Source: Selenomonas sp. (GTDB taxonomy: Bacteria; Bacillota; Negativicutes; Selenomonadales; Selenomonadaceae). Taken from it: a stretch of 64,000 nucleotides of DNA. The stretch covers positions 248,001 through 312,000 of the forward strand of contig JAKVOG010000002.1 of NCBI GenBank assembly GCA_022482925.1, given 5' to 3'. The first letter of the stretch is position 1. Each line of letters opens with the position of its first letter. Below, piece after piece: positions 55,445-64,000 of the stretch. The translations under genes and the position numbers were made by a program. Under the pieces are notes generated by a model that did not search any database, was not told where the DNA came from, and saw only the letters and a list, made by a program, of their open reading frames with translations.

Positions 55445-57031
55445 TTATTCTGTTACGGGCTGTCCATCAGGCGAACAATTTTCTTTAGGAAGATTCTCAT
55501 TGGAATCCCACCAAAGGGCTCCGCTCTTCCAGCCAATGACAGTGGAAGTGAACGGCGAGCCATCTGCGGCTTTGAAGTGTCGGGTGGCTCGCAGGATATA
55601 CTTGCTGCCAATCATGAGCAGCGGTACGTTCGTGAAGACAATCAGGATATTGCCCAGATCAGAGATCGACCAAAGGTTGCCCAGATCGATACCTGCCAGG
55701 GAACAGCAGATGCCGAAAGCGGCAATAAAGACGCCTGTCAGACGAACGGTGTTGATGACCGATGCCTTACGGCTGATCCGGTTCGCGGCAATCTCTGAGA
55801 AGCTGATCATACCGACCAGACAGGTAAAGGCGAACAGGCAGAAACAGAAACAGATCAGCAAAGCTACGATCGTTTCCAATGAAGCCGCTGGTGTCAGCTG
55901 TCTTGCCGAGGCCAGAAATTTCGGCAGCTTGTCCAGTGCCATCCAGGCAGTACCGTCTGCACCGGCCCATGGATGCGCCATGATGACTACGAACCCTGTG
56001 CAGCTGCAGATGACCCAGGTATCCAGGAATACACCAATGGACTGGACCAGGCCCTGCTCGCAGGGATGCTGGTTGTCAGCGCAGGCTGCAGCCATCGTGA
56101 TCGTGCCCTGACCAGCTTCGTTCGACATAAGGCCACGCTTTACACCTTGTACCAGTACCGTTCCGAAGAGACCGCCAAAGATGGCATCCGGAGAGAAAGC
56201 TCCACCAAACACTGCCGAGAAGAAGTAAGGCAGCTGATCGAGATTGGTCAGAGTAAGCAACAGTACTGTCAGCAGATAAAGGATGGCCATAACGGGAACC
56301 ATACCGTTAGTGACCCGGGTAACCATCCGGATGCCGCCGAATGCAATCCAGGCAGTCATCGCAATCATAAGGATGGAAATCACGATAGCCTGCACTGCCG
56401 GCAGGTTGGCAATGTCGTTCCCAGCATGAGACTGCCCATCTGGACAATCGAAGAAACGACATTGTAGCCCTGGGCCGGAATGCAGCACATCGCATAGATG
56501 ATGTACATGAGAGAAAGCCAGATACCAACCGCCTTTGCGGTCCTGCAGCAGCTTGCGGCCGTAAAATGGCAGACCGCCGACGAATTCTTCATCTTTACGC
56601 TCTTTAAAGATCTGGGCCAGCACGGCCTCGCCATAAGCTGTTGCCATACCAACGGTAGCAGATACCCACATCCAGAACAGGGCACCAGGACCACCAACCG
56701 ATATTGCACCGGTTACACCGAGAATGTTGCCAGGACCGACACGCATGGCTGAGCTGAGCAGGAAAGCTGATAATGCGGAGATGCCCGCTTCATGGCTTTT
56801 ACGCTGAGCCAGCAGACGAACGCCCGAGGCAAAATGGGTAATCTGGATTGCCCCTGTGCGACAGGTAAAGAACAGACCTGCGCCAAACAGGCAGATAACG
56901 GCCAGTGAGAAATTCCCCAGTACCGGTATCGACTTATACCAACTGATATTGGTTGGAAATTCCCAAAAGAAATCCGATAAAGGGATGACAAAAGAAAAAA
57001 TGTGGTTGAGTTCAGCAAATAATTGCTCCAT
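55445..57031 (-). CDS. Alanine/glycine:cation symporter (AGCS family), two compensating frameshifts
   Basis: 528-codon frame with a scrambled stretch between about 56528 and 56410. There the true sequence is in another frame: GIWLSLMYIIYAMCCIPAQG and YNVVSSIVQMGSLMLGTT, which is a typical helix pair of the family, while the track frame reads low-sense residues. One extra T and one missing G (minus strand) explain it. Family signature SSAMRVGPGNILGVTGAISV then GGPGALFWMWVSA; later GTVLVQGVKRGLMSNEAGQG. ATG 57031 with AAGGAGGTC upstream. Imports alanine or glycine with Na+. Confidence 0.88.
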   Translation of the reverse strand: MEQLFAELNHIFSFVIPLSDFFWEFPTNISWYKSIPVLGNFSLAVICLFGAGLFFTCRTGAIQITHFASGVRLLAQRKSHEAGISALSAFLLSSAMRVGPGNILGVTGAISVGGPGALFWMWVSATVGMATAYGEAVLAQIFKERKDEEFVGGLPFYGRKLLQDRKGGWYLAFSHVHHLCDVLHSGPGLQCRFFDCPDGQSHAGNDIANLPAVQAIVISILMIAMTAWIAFGGIRMVTRVTNGMVPVMAILYLLTVLLLTLTNLDQLPYFFSAVFGGAFSPDAIFGGLFGTVLVQGVKRGLMSNEAGQGTITMAAACADNQHPCEQGLVQSIGVFLDTWVICSCTGFVVIMAHPWAGADGTAWMALDKLPKFLASARQLTPAASLETIVALLICFCFCLFAFTCLVGMISFSEIAANRISRKASVINTVRLTGVFIAAFGICCSLAGIDLGNLWSISDLGNILIVFTNVPLLMIGSKYILRATRHFKAADGSPFTSTVIGWKSGALWWDSNENLPKENCSPDGQPVTE

Positions 57032-57169
57032 AATAAATGACCTCCTTCGTCAGGATGGATAATTCCTATAGAGAACATTATAGACGGTTTCAACGATTGG
57101 CGCTAGGAAAGTCCTGCGATATATGTGGACAAAATTGCAAACTGTCTTATTCGGCAGTTCGCTGCTGAA

Positions 57170-57187
57170 CTCACTCACGTGAGTGAG
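57170..57187. repeat. 18-bp perfect palindrome at the end of cydC
   Basis: CTCACTCACGTGAGTGAG spans the cydC stop codon (acgTGA on the minus strand). Downstream on the minus strand AACTG/CAGTT can form a weak hairpin before AATTTTG. This may be an operator or part of a weak terminator. Confidence 0.5.
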
Positions 57188-58803
57188 ATGACCTGGGCTA
57201 GCTGATCGGCCAGCGGCAGGTCGTGGGTAATGATAAGCAGGGTTCTTCCAGTACTGTCTAGTTCCTGAATGATACCTGCCATCATAGCCTGGGCAGTTTT
57301 CTGATTCAGACCGGCAGTCGGTTCATCCAGCAACAGGATTGGAGCCTGGCTGGTCAGGGCGAGTGCAGTGAGCAGCCGGCTGCGCTGACCTCCGGAGAGA
57401 CGGCAGGCATCCAGGCCGAGTGGCGTATCGAGTTGCTGCGGCAGCTGCCGGACAAAATCAGCCAGTTGGGCAAGCTCCAGACTATGCCAAATGGTGGATT
57501 CCTGGCAGTCAGGATGAAGTCTCAGGAAATTGTCCCGCAAGGAAGTGCTGAATAAACTGCAGCCTTGCAGTGAGGCTGCAAACTTTGCCCGTATCGTTTC
57601 TGGACACTGCTCCGCATAATCCTGTCCCCGCAGGGAAATCGTTCCCTGATCCGGCAGCCAGAAGCGTAATAGCAGACAGGCAAGTGTGGTCTTTCCGGAT
57701 CCGCTTTCACCAAGAATAGCGGTATGCTGCCCCTGGCACAGGGTAAAACTCAGATCCTTCAGGACGGGGACGCCGGGCTGATAGGCGAAGGAAAGATGTC
57801 TTACAGCCAGCAGCGGAAGCTTTTCATTACCAGCCGGAATATATGGGTGAGAGTCCTCGGCTGACTGCCCGTTGTCGGCAGGAGATTGCAGCATATCAGC
57901 TGCGCTAAGAGACTCTCTCCAGACACGTGTAGCAACCGACAAGGGCTGGTATTCCTGAAACAAGGCCAGGATCACCAGCAGCCAGACACCCAGCTCAATG
58001 CCGTTTATTGTCTGTTGCAGCATGGCTGAAGACAATACGTAGAAAAGAAAAACAAAAGAAAGATGACGGCCGGCTTCAAGAATGGAGTCTGTACGGTCCT
58101 GGCGGCTGGTTTGTTGACATTGATCTTGCTGGAATCTCGCAGCTGGTTGATCCAGCAACGGAAAGAGCGGTTCGAGGTTATCGGTCTGCAGAAGTTCGGC
58201 TCCGCCACTGCCAATCTCCATGATTGCCGAGCGATAATCCTGTTTTGACGCAGCAACTGCCGGAACAGCTGGCTCCAGCCATGCCGGCAGGAACAGATGC
58301 AGCAGCCAGAGAATGCCGAGCACCAGCGTACCGACAGGTGTTCGGTTATATAACGCCAGCAGGCATAGAAGCGTCAACAGACTGGTCACTCCAAATGGCA
58401 GCAATGCCCGCAGATAGAAATCACGCAAAGTCTCGCAGCTGTCCAAAAGCTGATGCAGGAATTCGCCCTGATGAAGAGCACCATCCCGCAACGGGATAAC
58501 CGTTTCTGCCTGATCGTAGAGCCTGAGCTGCAGCTTGGCATAGCAGCGAAATGCCAGACTATGGGAGAACCAGCGATCCAGATAACGGAATGATGCCCGC
58601 CCGATGCCGCAGGCCCGAACCATCGTGATTCCCAGCGTAAGAGCATAAAGCGGCGGCTGCAGAGCCGCTTTTGAGATCAGCCAGGCGGCAGTCCCCATAA
58701 GACCAATGCTGCAGCCTGCGGACAGAAAACCGGCCAGCAGAGCAGCCAGCAGATCTGTTTTTGTTGTAAGCGCCAGTAAAGGGCGGAGTAAAGACCGGTT
58801 CAT
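57175..58803 (-). CDS. cydC: Cysteine/glutathione ABC exporter subunit CydC
   Basis: 542-aa fused permease-ATPase. Six helices in the first about 300 residues (LLAALLAGFLSAGCSIGLMG at the start), then the ATPase: Walker A AILGESGSGKTTLACLLLRF, signature LSGGQRSRLLTALAL, Walker B ILLLDEPTAGL, and switch His in LIITHDLPLADQ. Together with CydD it exports reductant needed to assemble cytochrome bd. Its start overlaps the cydD stop by 4 bp; last gene of the operon. Confidence 0.93.
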   Translation of the reverse strand: MNRSLLRPLLALTTKTDLLAALLAGFLSAGCSIGLMGTAAWLISKAALQPPLYALTLGITMVRACGIGRASFRYLDRWFSHSLAFRCYAKLQLRLYDQAETVIPLRDGALHQGEFLHQLLDSCETLRDFYLRALLPFGVTSLLTLLCLLALYNRTPVGTLVLGILWLLHLFLPAWLEPAVPAVAASKQDYRSAIMEIGSGGAELLQTDNLEPLFPLLDQPAARFQQDQCQQTSRQDRTDSILEAGRHLSFVFLFYVLSSAMLQQTINGIELGVWLLVILALFQEYQPLSVATRVWRESLSAADMLQSPADNGQSAEDSHPYIPAGNEKLPLLAVRHLSFAYQPGVPVLKDLSFTLCQGQHTAILGESGSGKTTLACLLLRFWLPDQGTISLRGQDYAEQCPETIRAKFAASLQGCSLFSTSLRDNFLRLHPDCQESTIWHSLELAQLADFVRQLPQQLDTPLGLDACRLSGGQRSRLLTALALTSQAPILLLDEPTAGLNQKTAQAMMAGIIQELDSTGRTLLIITHDLPLADQLAQVISLT

Positions 58804-60428
58804 AATTGCTCCTCCTTTGCGCAGCTGAGTTCAATCTGATGGTCAGCCCAGGCCATGACTGCCGGCCGGTGTGAGACCAGAATCATAGTCCGATGACGGC
58901 AGAACGCCGACAGGGCCAGCAGAACCTGCTGCTCGGTTGCTTCATCCAGACCGGCCGTCGGCTCATCCATCAACACGATTGGCCGGTTCTGGATGATGGC
59001 TCGCGCCAGTCCCAACCGATGGCACTGGCCATTGGAAATCGATACTCCATCTGTTCCCAGGCGGGTATCGAGTCCCGCTGGCAGGTGACTGACCCACTCT
59101 TCAAGCGAGGACAGACGTAAAGCCTGCCGGATGCGCTCATGGGGCACAGGCTGGAACAGGCTGACATTGTCTGCCAGCGAGGCCGTGAAGAGATGCGGTT
59201 CCTGCGGAACATAGCTGACCAGCTTATGGCAGCTATCCGGAGCCAGCTGATCGAGCGGCACTTCATTCAGCAGGACATGTCCGGCCGTCGGTTGAGAGAG
59301 GCCTGCCAGCAAGCGCAATAAGGTCGTTTTGCCGGCACCGCTGGTCCCCGTAAGCACTGTCGTATGATTTGCCGGAAATGTGAGGTCGAGGTCTTGCAGG
59401 ACAAGCGCCTGGGTGTCTGGATAGTGAAAAGATAAGGCGACCGTCCGGATCGTGGGCGGAACCTGCAGCTGCTTATGCTGTCCATCCAGCTGGGAATCGC
59501 AGCTGTTCAAAAAATGATGCAGCGATTTTTCGGCGGTATACGTCGTCATTGCCGAATGGAATGCACTGCCTCCCTGCCTGAGCGGCTGATAGAATTCGGG
59601 GGCCAGCAGCAGCAGGAAGAACGCGGTAGGAAAAGTCAGGGCACCATTCAATAGCCGCAGGCCAATATTGACCGCAATGAGCGCAATCGACAGTGTCGTG
59701 ATCAGCTCCAGAGCAAACGATGAAACAAATGCCAGTCTCAGGACCTGAAGCGAGGCCTGACAGAATGACTGGCTGAGCTCACGTAACCGTTCCTGCTGGG
59801 CTTTGCTTTGAAGGAATAGTTTCAGCGTGAGCATGCCATGCAGCAATTCCTGAAAACCGCCGGATAGCTGCTGCAGCTCATGCCATTGTCGCTCGCTCGC
59901 TGAATGAGTCAGCTGCCCGATCAGGTACAGCAGGAATGGCGCAATCGGAACGGTTACCATGAAAATCAGCGCCGTCAATGGATCCTGGACAACTGCCGCC
60001 ACCAGGATCATGGGCACCAGGATGACCAGGGACAAGATGCAGGGAAGAACAACCGTAAACCAGCTGTCAAGTGCATCAATGGTCTCCAGAGCCACTGGCA
60101 GGAACGTCAATGGATCCTGTTCCTGTGTCAGTAAACTGGTATGCAGCTTGTGACGACAGTCCGAACGGACCTGATCAGACAGGCTCCGCTGACGGTTTCG
60201 CTGCTGATGATGGACCAGCGTGATTGCCAGCAACACAAAAGCCAGCATCAGAAAATCTGATGCTGGTTCCTGCGTATAATTCATTTCAGGAATCCATCGG
60301 GCAAGAATATGGGTAACGGACCAGGCTGCGACAAGAATCAGCAGCCCATGAACCAGCTCCAACACGCAGAGTGATAAGAATATCCGTTTGTGTAATTGAA
60401 GTGACTGGTATAAGATTCCGTTTCGCAT
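58800..60428 (-). CDS. cydD: Cysteine/glutathione ABC exporter subunit CydD
   Basis: 542 aa. I use ATG 60428 (MRNGILYQSLQLHKRIF), which has AGGAATTTGAGG upstream; the track TTG three codons earlier is too close to its site. N-terminal helices (LSLCVLELVHGLLILVAAW; VILVAAVVQDPLTALIF region), then ATPase Walker A VLTGTSGAGKTTLLRLLAGL, signature VSISNGQCHRLGLARAI (Asn replaces the second Ser-Gly residue of the usual LSGGQ), and Walker B PIVLMDEPTAGLDEATEQ. Heterodimer partner of CydC. Confidence 0.92.
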   Translation of the reverse strand: MRNGILYQSLQLHKRIFLSLCVLELVHGLLILVAAWSVTHILARWIPEMNYTQEPASDFLMLAFVLLAITLVHHQQRNRQRSLSDQVRSDCRHKLHTSLLTQEQDPLTFLPVALETIDALDSWFTVVLPCILSLVILVPMILVAAVVQDPLTALIFMVTVPIAPFLLYLIGQLTHSASERQWHELQQLSGGFQELLHGMLTLKLFLQSKAQQERLRELSQSFCQASLQVLRLAFVSSFALELITTLSIALIAVNIGLRLLNGALTFPTAFFLLLLAPEFYQPLRQGGSAFHSAMTTYTAEKSLHHFLNSCDSQLDGQHKQLQVPPTIRTVALSFHYPDTQALVLQDLDLTFPANHTTVLTGTSGAGKTTLLRLLAGLSQPTAGHVLLNEVPLDQLAPDSCHKLVSYVPQEPHLFTASLADNVSLFQPVPHERIRQALRLSSLEEWVSHLPAGLDTRLGTDGVSISNGQCHRLGLARAIIQNRPIVLMDEPTAGLDEATEQQVLLALSAFCRHRTMILVSHRPAVMAWADHQIELSCAKEEQL

Positions 60429-60469
60429 AAGCCTCAAATTCCTGTGTCAAAATAAGTCGATAGAAACGA

Positions 60470-61480
60470 TCAATGATACTCGGTATCCTCTGAACCAACC
60501 CGTTTACGGAAGATCCAGTAGGTCCAGATCTGGTAGATCAGAACAACCGGTACCAGACAAAGCGCCGCAACCGTCATGATCGACAGCGTGTATGGCGTCG
60601 AGGATGCATTGGTGATCGTCAGGCTCCAGGCCGGATTCAGGCTCGATACCATAAGCCGTGGGAATAATCCACTGAAGAATGCTACCGTCGTGCAGACGAT
60701 GGTCAGTGAACTGAGCACGAAGCTCTGACGGAAATGCAGCTGGAACAAGCGGAGATAGGCCAGGATGAAAAGCACTCCAGCCCCCAGCAGCAGCACTGCT
60801 GCCAGCGGGCTATGGAACAGATCCGTCTGGATCATTGTCAGAATCAGGCAGACAAGATAGCAGATGATTGCCATGGCGCCACAGCGGATGGCTGCTTTTC
60901 TGGCCTGAAGCATCAGCCCATAAGACTGAAGACGCTGGGTAAGGAAAGCTGCACCATGGAATGCAAAAACAAACAAGAACGTCAACCCACCGAAGATGGA
61001 ATACGGAGAAAGCAGGTCCAGAAAACCACCCTGATAGATCATATGCTCATTGATAGGCAGACCACGCAGAAGATCCGTGACCGCTATCCCCCAGAGGATT
61101 GCCGGAACGGCACTGCCAAAACAGATTGCGCCTTCCCAGAAATGCCGCCAGCAGGGTGATTCATCACGACTACGCAGCTCAAAAGCGACACCACGCAGGA
61201 TCAGGGCAACCAGCATCAGGAAGAGTGCCAGATAGAACGTGCTGAACATCGTCGCATAGACATGTGGGAACGCGGCGAATAATGCACCACCGGCAGTGAT
61301 CATCCAGACTTCGTTGCCATCCCATACCGGTGCAATGGTCCGGATAATCTGTGAACGCTCTTTGTCATGAGGAGTGAGGAACGGCAAGAGCGTGCCGACA
61401 CCGTAGTCGAATCCTTCAAGGAAGAAGAATCCGGTAAATAAGACGGTAATCAGGATAAACCAGATAATTTGGAGATCCAT
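60470..61480 (-). CDS. cydB: Cytochrome bd ubiquinol oxidase subunit II
   Basis: 336 aa, eight to nine helices. MDLQIIWFILITVLFTGFFF, EGFDYGVGTLLPFLTPHDKE, WDGNEVWMITAGGALFAAFP are the family landmarks. The start codon shares a base with the cydA stop (TGATG). Supports and stabilises the haem-bearing subunit I; high-affinity O2 reduction under microoxic conditions. Confidence 0.95.
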   Translation of the reverse strand: MDLQIIWFILITVLFTGFFFLEGFDYGVGTLLPFLTPHDKERSQIIRTIAPVWDGNEVWMITAGGALFAAFPHVYATMFSTFYLALFLMLVALILRGVAFELRSRDESPCWRHFWEGAICFGSAVPAILWGIAVTDLLRGLPINEHMIYQGGFLDLLSPYSIFGGLTFLFVFAFHGAAFLTQRLQSYGLMLQARKAAIRCGAMAIICYLVCLILTMIQTDLFHSPLAAVLLLGAGVLFILAYLRLFQLHFRQSFVLSSLTIVCTTVAFFSGLFPRLMVSSLNPAWSLTITNASSTPYTLSIMTVAALCLVPVVLIYQIWTYWIFRKRVGSEDTEYH

Positions 61481-62851
61481 CAGATATCACTCCCTTCCTC
61501 GGAACGGACGGACGTATGACGGATGAACCGAACGGCGATATACAGCGCGGCAATCGCCAGCAGCAGATAAATCACCGTGAAGCCGATCATCGTCAGCCAG
61601 ACATCCGTGCTGGTCAGATTTGGCGAAACAGCATCAGCCGTCCGCTGCAATCCGACCACAATCCAGGGCTGACGTCCAGCCTCGGCAATGAACCAGCCGA
61701 CCGAGTTTGCAATGAATGGCAACGGAAGCAGCCAGGGCAGTACATGCAGGAATGATGGAATCGCCAGTGGGCGGTCCGTCCAGGCCAGGAAACCAGCAAT
61801 CAGGACAGCCAGCATCATCAGTCCACCGGCAGCCAGCATAATGCGAAAACTCCAGAACAGCCCTGTGACATCCGGCCGATACTCGCCCGGCCCATACATC
61901 TTAGATTCTTCCTGTTGCAACGTATTGATACCCTTGACCTCACCAGTCGGTTTATTATAAAGCATGAAGGAAAATGCGTTTGGAATCAGGAATTCGGACG
62001 TATTCTGATGCTTTTCCTGATCGATATTGGCAAACACAGCAAACGGTGCCGGATCGGCATTCTCCCACAAAGCTTCCATAGAAGAGAGTTTCATCGGATT
62101 GGCTTGAGCCAGATACTGTGCATGCAGATGCCCACTGCCCATTACTCCAATAATGCCAATGAAAGTAAAGAGCGTGCCAGCCTTCAATACCTGAGTAAAG
62201 GCATGGCGGGAAGCCTCATCATGCAGGATCTTCCAGGCACAGACAGCCAGAACCAGGAAGCCTGCGGTAGCAATGCCGGAAAACAGCGTATGAGAAAATT
62301 CACCAATCACATACGGATTCGTCACGAGGGCAGGGAAGTCCGTCATCTCGGCCCGGCCATTATTAATGACGAAGCCTACCGGGTGTTGCATGAACGAATT
62401 GGCAACCAGGATCCAGAACGCCGACAGATTACTGCCGATGGCCACGATCCAGATGCAGGCACAATGAAGCTTTGGTGACAACTTATCCCAGCCAAAGACC
62501 CAAATCCCCAGGAAAGTAGATTCCAGGAAAAAGGCGGTCAGTGCTTCAAGTGCCAGCGGCGCACCGAATATATCGCCCATAAAACGGGAATACTCCGACC
62601 AGTTCATTCCAAAGTGAAATTCCTGGACGATACCAGTCACAACGCCCATGGCAAAATTGATCAGGAATAGCGTACCAAAGAATTTCACCAGTTGCCGACA
62701 GGTCTCCTTCCAATGCGGTCTGTTGGTTCGGATATAGCAAGTCTCCAACAAGGCCACGAAGATTGAGAGTCCCTAGTGTAAGTGGAACAAACAAGAAATG
62801 ATACGTTGTTGTAATGGCAAATTGCCATCTGGATAATAGCAAAGCATCCAT
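61480..62851 (-). CDS. cydA: Cytochrome bd ubiquinol oxidase subunit I, one frameshift
   Basis: Haem b558/b595/d subunit. ATG 62851 has AAGGAGGGA upstream. One extra base near 62770 (minus strand gggActc) separates MDALLLSRWQFAITTTYHFL from the rest; corrected reading FVPLTLGLSIFVALLETCYI gives 456 aa. The His in TTYHFLFVPLTLG is the b595-side ligand; the Q-loop region is short (E. coli CydA is over 500 aa), which fits the common short-loop class. GWFIAEAGRQPWIVVGLQRT is a family signature. First gene of cydABDC. Confidence 0.93.
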
Positions 62852-62887
62852 AGGAATAATCCCTCCTTCTTGTAATTGATTATCCTT

Positions 62888-62916
62888 ATTATAAATCAGA
62901 AAATTAAGAAAAGCAA
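62888..62916 (-). promoter_or_regulatory. cydA promoter
   Basis: Minus strand TTGCTT (62916-62911), 17-base spacer, TATAAT (62893-62888), about 37 bases before the cydA start. The region further upstream (to 63368) holds no gene. Confidence 0.75.
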
Positions 62917-62951
62917 CCAATATGGGCAAGGAGGGGAATGTATTCATAAGA

Positions 62952-63289
62952 TACAGATATTCAGCTGTGTGGTTGAATTAAGCAACTAAATAAGAGGCGA
63001 TATAAGCGTTTTAAAATAAGCAACGCATACAAGTTTATGCAGAACTCGTCTATACGCCTTAAAACGAGCGTCAGGAAGCCTACAGCAAAAACAGCATGAT
63101 AAGCCTGTTTTTGAGACACATAATAGGCCTATGATCTACAAAATAGAGTAAAAAGACAACCAAAGATGACATATTGGCGTCCTGGAACAGATACTGTAGT
63201 TAAAAGTAAAGATCTCCAGGAAAACCTGATGCTGATTTTATAGCGGATATATACCGGGCAGCTTTTAAGCCTTTTGCTCGCTTTCAACG
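62952..63289. other. Gene-free AT-rich stretch
   Basis: No supported reading frame on either strand. Short inverted segments such as AAAACAG/CTGTTTTT near 63083-63114 are present. It may be degraded sequence next to the nitroreductase remnant, or cyd upstream regulatory DNA. Confidence 0.4.
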
Positions 63290-63326
63290 CATTACTTCCG
63301 ATAAGTATAAATTATCGGAAGTAATG
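63290..63326. repeat. Perfect 15-bp inverted repeat
   Basis: CATTACTTCCGATAA, seven-base loop gtataaa, TTATCGGAAGTAATG. No T-run follows on either side, so it is not a usual terminator. It could be an operator or the end of a lost element. Confidence 0.7.
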
Positions 63327-63368
63327 TTGCATGCCTTTTTATCGTGGGCCTGACCTATAAAAGATGAT

Positions 63369-63757
63369 TTACATTTTCACGGAGAGAATATACTCTGCAT
63401 CCTTCTTGTATATCCCGTCCTGTTCACGTTCAAAGCCGCCAAATAAGCTATCATGGGAAGCCGCAAGATACAGGTGGCACAGGGCTATACCTATATCCAT
63501 TACATGGAGTTTTGGATACGCATCACATTGGCCATAGCGTTTTCCTGATCCGGTGTCATCATATGCAGCCAGCATGCGCCAATCCCATGCGCGGAAAGCC
63601 ATAAATCCATTTGCTGAAGCTTAAATCCTGCATTCACCAGCCCCTTTTCCCTATTGGCGGCATATACCGCAATATGTGCATTGAAATCCAGACAGCATTC
63701 GTGATAAAATAAAAGCATTATGTTTCGTTGTTCGTTTGCAAATCCAGCCTGTAACAT
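63369..63757 (-). pseudogene. Nitroreductase-family remnant
   Basis: Two overlapping minus-strand frames carry pieces of a TM1586-type nitroreductase: LVNAGFKLQQMDLWLSAHGI followed by GACWLHMM, and in another frame YPKLHVMDIGIALCHLYLAA and a C-terminus. The N-terminal flavin-binding part and the segment normally between the two pieces (with the NxQPW-like motif) are missing. A frameshift plus an internal deletion indicate a dead gene rather than one sequencing error. Confidence 0.6.
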
Positions 63758-63771
63758 GGAGTCAAATCACT

Positions 63772-64000
63772 ATGCCTTATCTGAAAACCGTGATGATCGC
63801 TATCATTGGCGGTATTATCATGTCAAAAATTCATGCCCCGCTGCCCTGGACCCTGGGACCGATTGCTGCGGTTTCTATTGCAGGGCTGGTGCAGAAACAT
63901 CCGCTTCGCTGGTCATTGCGGATCCGCAACATTGCTCTGATTCTGCTTGGCTATGCCATGGGACGGCCGTTTACAGCGGCTACGCTGCAGGCGATTGTCG
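63772..64000 (+). CDS. N-terminus of an AbrB/YgfB-like membrane protein (PF05145 type), cut by window edge
   Basis: ATG 63772 with GGAG about 12 bases upstream; the frame is open to the end of the window. Residues KTVMIAIIGGIIMSKIHAPL then PWTLGPIAAVSIAGL and RNIALILLGYAMGRPFTAAT show two helices with the PWTLGP turn typical of the AbrB (AMO) transporter-like family. The rest lies outside. It is divergent from the nitroreductase remnant. Confidence 0.65.
   Translation, partial: MPYLKTVMIAIIGGIIMSKIHAPLPWTLGPIAAVSIAGLVQKHPLRWSLRIRNIALILLGYAMGRPFTAATLQAIV

Noticed and set aside
1-64000. CRISPR arrays, rRNA or tRNA genes, prophage or conjugation modules
   Set aside because: No regularly spaced repeats, no rRNA or tRNA signatures and no phage or transfer genes were seen in the window.

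Overview
Organism. The window looks like a Negativicutes genome (Selenomonadales-like, a diderm Firmicute); this is inferred from gene content and no search was run. PolC, PyrK/PyrD type 1B, the LexA type and the yybP-ykoY leader are Firmicute traits. An S8 autotransporter with an outer-membrane beta-barrel and a periplasmic-adaptor efflux operon require an outer membrane. The operon order and pyrimidine genes fit this placement.

Layout. 0-9.2 kb: C-terminus of a probable cell-wall L,D-transpeptidase, then polA-mutM-coaE-lytic transglycosylase-polC on the plus strand. 9.2-13.5 kb: a small HTH gene, udk, a Mn-type riboswitch with TerC, and an OmpR/HK pair. 13.9-24.4 kb: a transposon graveyard (ISL3, IS3 remnant, two IS256-family elements, IS30) that has broken a single S8 autotransporter gene into three pieces, with a DNA-repair-like protein, an MBL hydrolase and an SGNH/FnIII secreted protein between. 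24.5-34.9 kb: cobO, ilvD, trmL, murB, a beta-CASP nuclease, and a TetR-controlled HlyD/ABC-2 efflux operon carrying two copies of one operator. 34.9-35.3 kb: a candidate small RNA and a 161-bp imperfect palindrome. 35.3-44.9 kb: complete UMP biosynthesis operon pyrB-pyrC-carA-carB-pyrK-pyrD-pyrF-pyrE. 45-49.9 kb: an unknown duplicated-domain protein, an NdpA-like nucleoid protein, HflX with a JAMM-like N-terminal domain, and an aluminium-resistance/methionine-gamma-lyase-like PLP enzyme. 49.9-55.4 kb: lexA (minus), then an acyltransferase-GH84-NlpC/P60 amino-sugar/cell-wall cluster and an unknown membrane protein. 55.4-62.9 kb: minus-strand AGCS symporter and the cytochrome bd operon cydA-cydB-cydD-cydC. 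63.4-64 kb: a decayed nitroreductase and the start of an AbrB-type membrane protein.

Quality warning. Eleven genes, several of them normally essential, carry about 21 single-base frameshifts (about 18 insertions, 3 deletions, nearly all explainable as one extra or missing base in a short run). After correction every gene has a length divisible by three and family-typical size, so sequence error is the leading explanation.

Most interesting points: the JAMM motif (HxHx7SxxD) fused to HflX; a PolC that lacks the usual inserted 3'-5' exonuclease beside a PolA with a degenerate exonuclease; the small-RNA/palindrome block before the pyr operon; the twin TetR operators; and the autotransporter that can be reassembled by removing an IS30 copy and its 12-bp target duplication.
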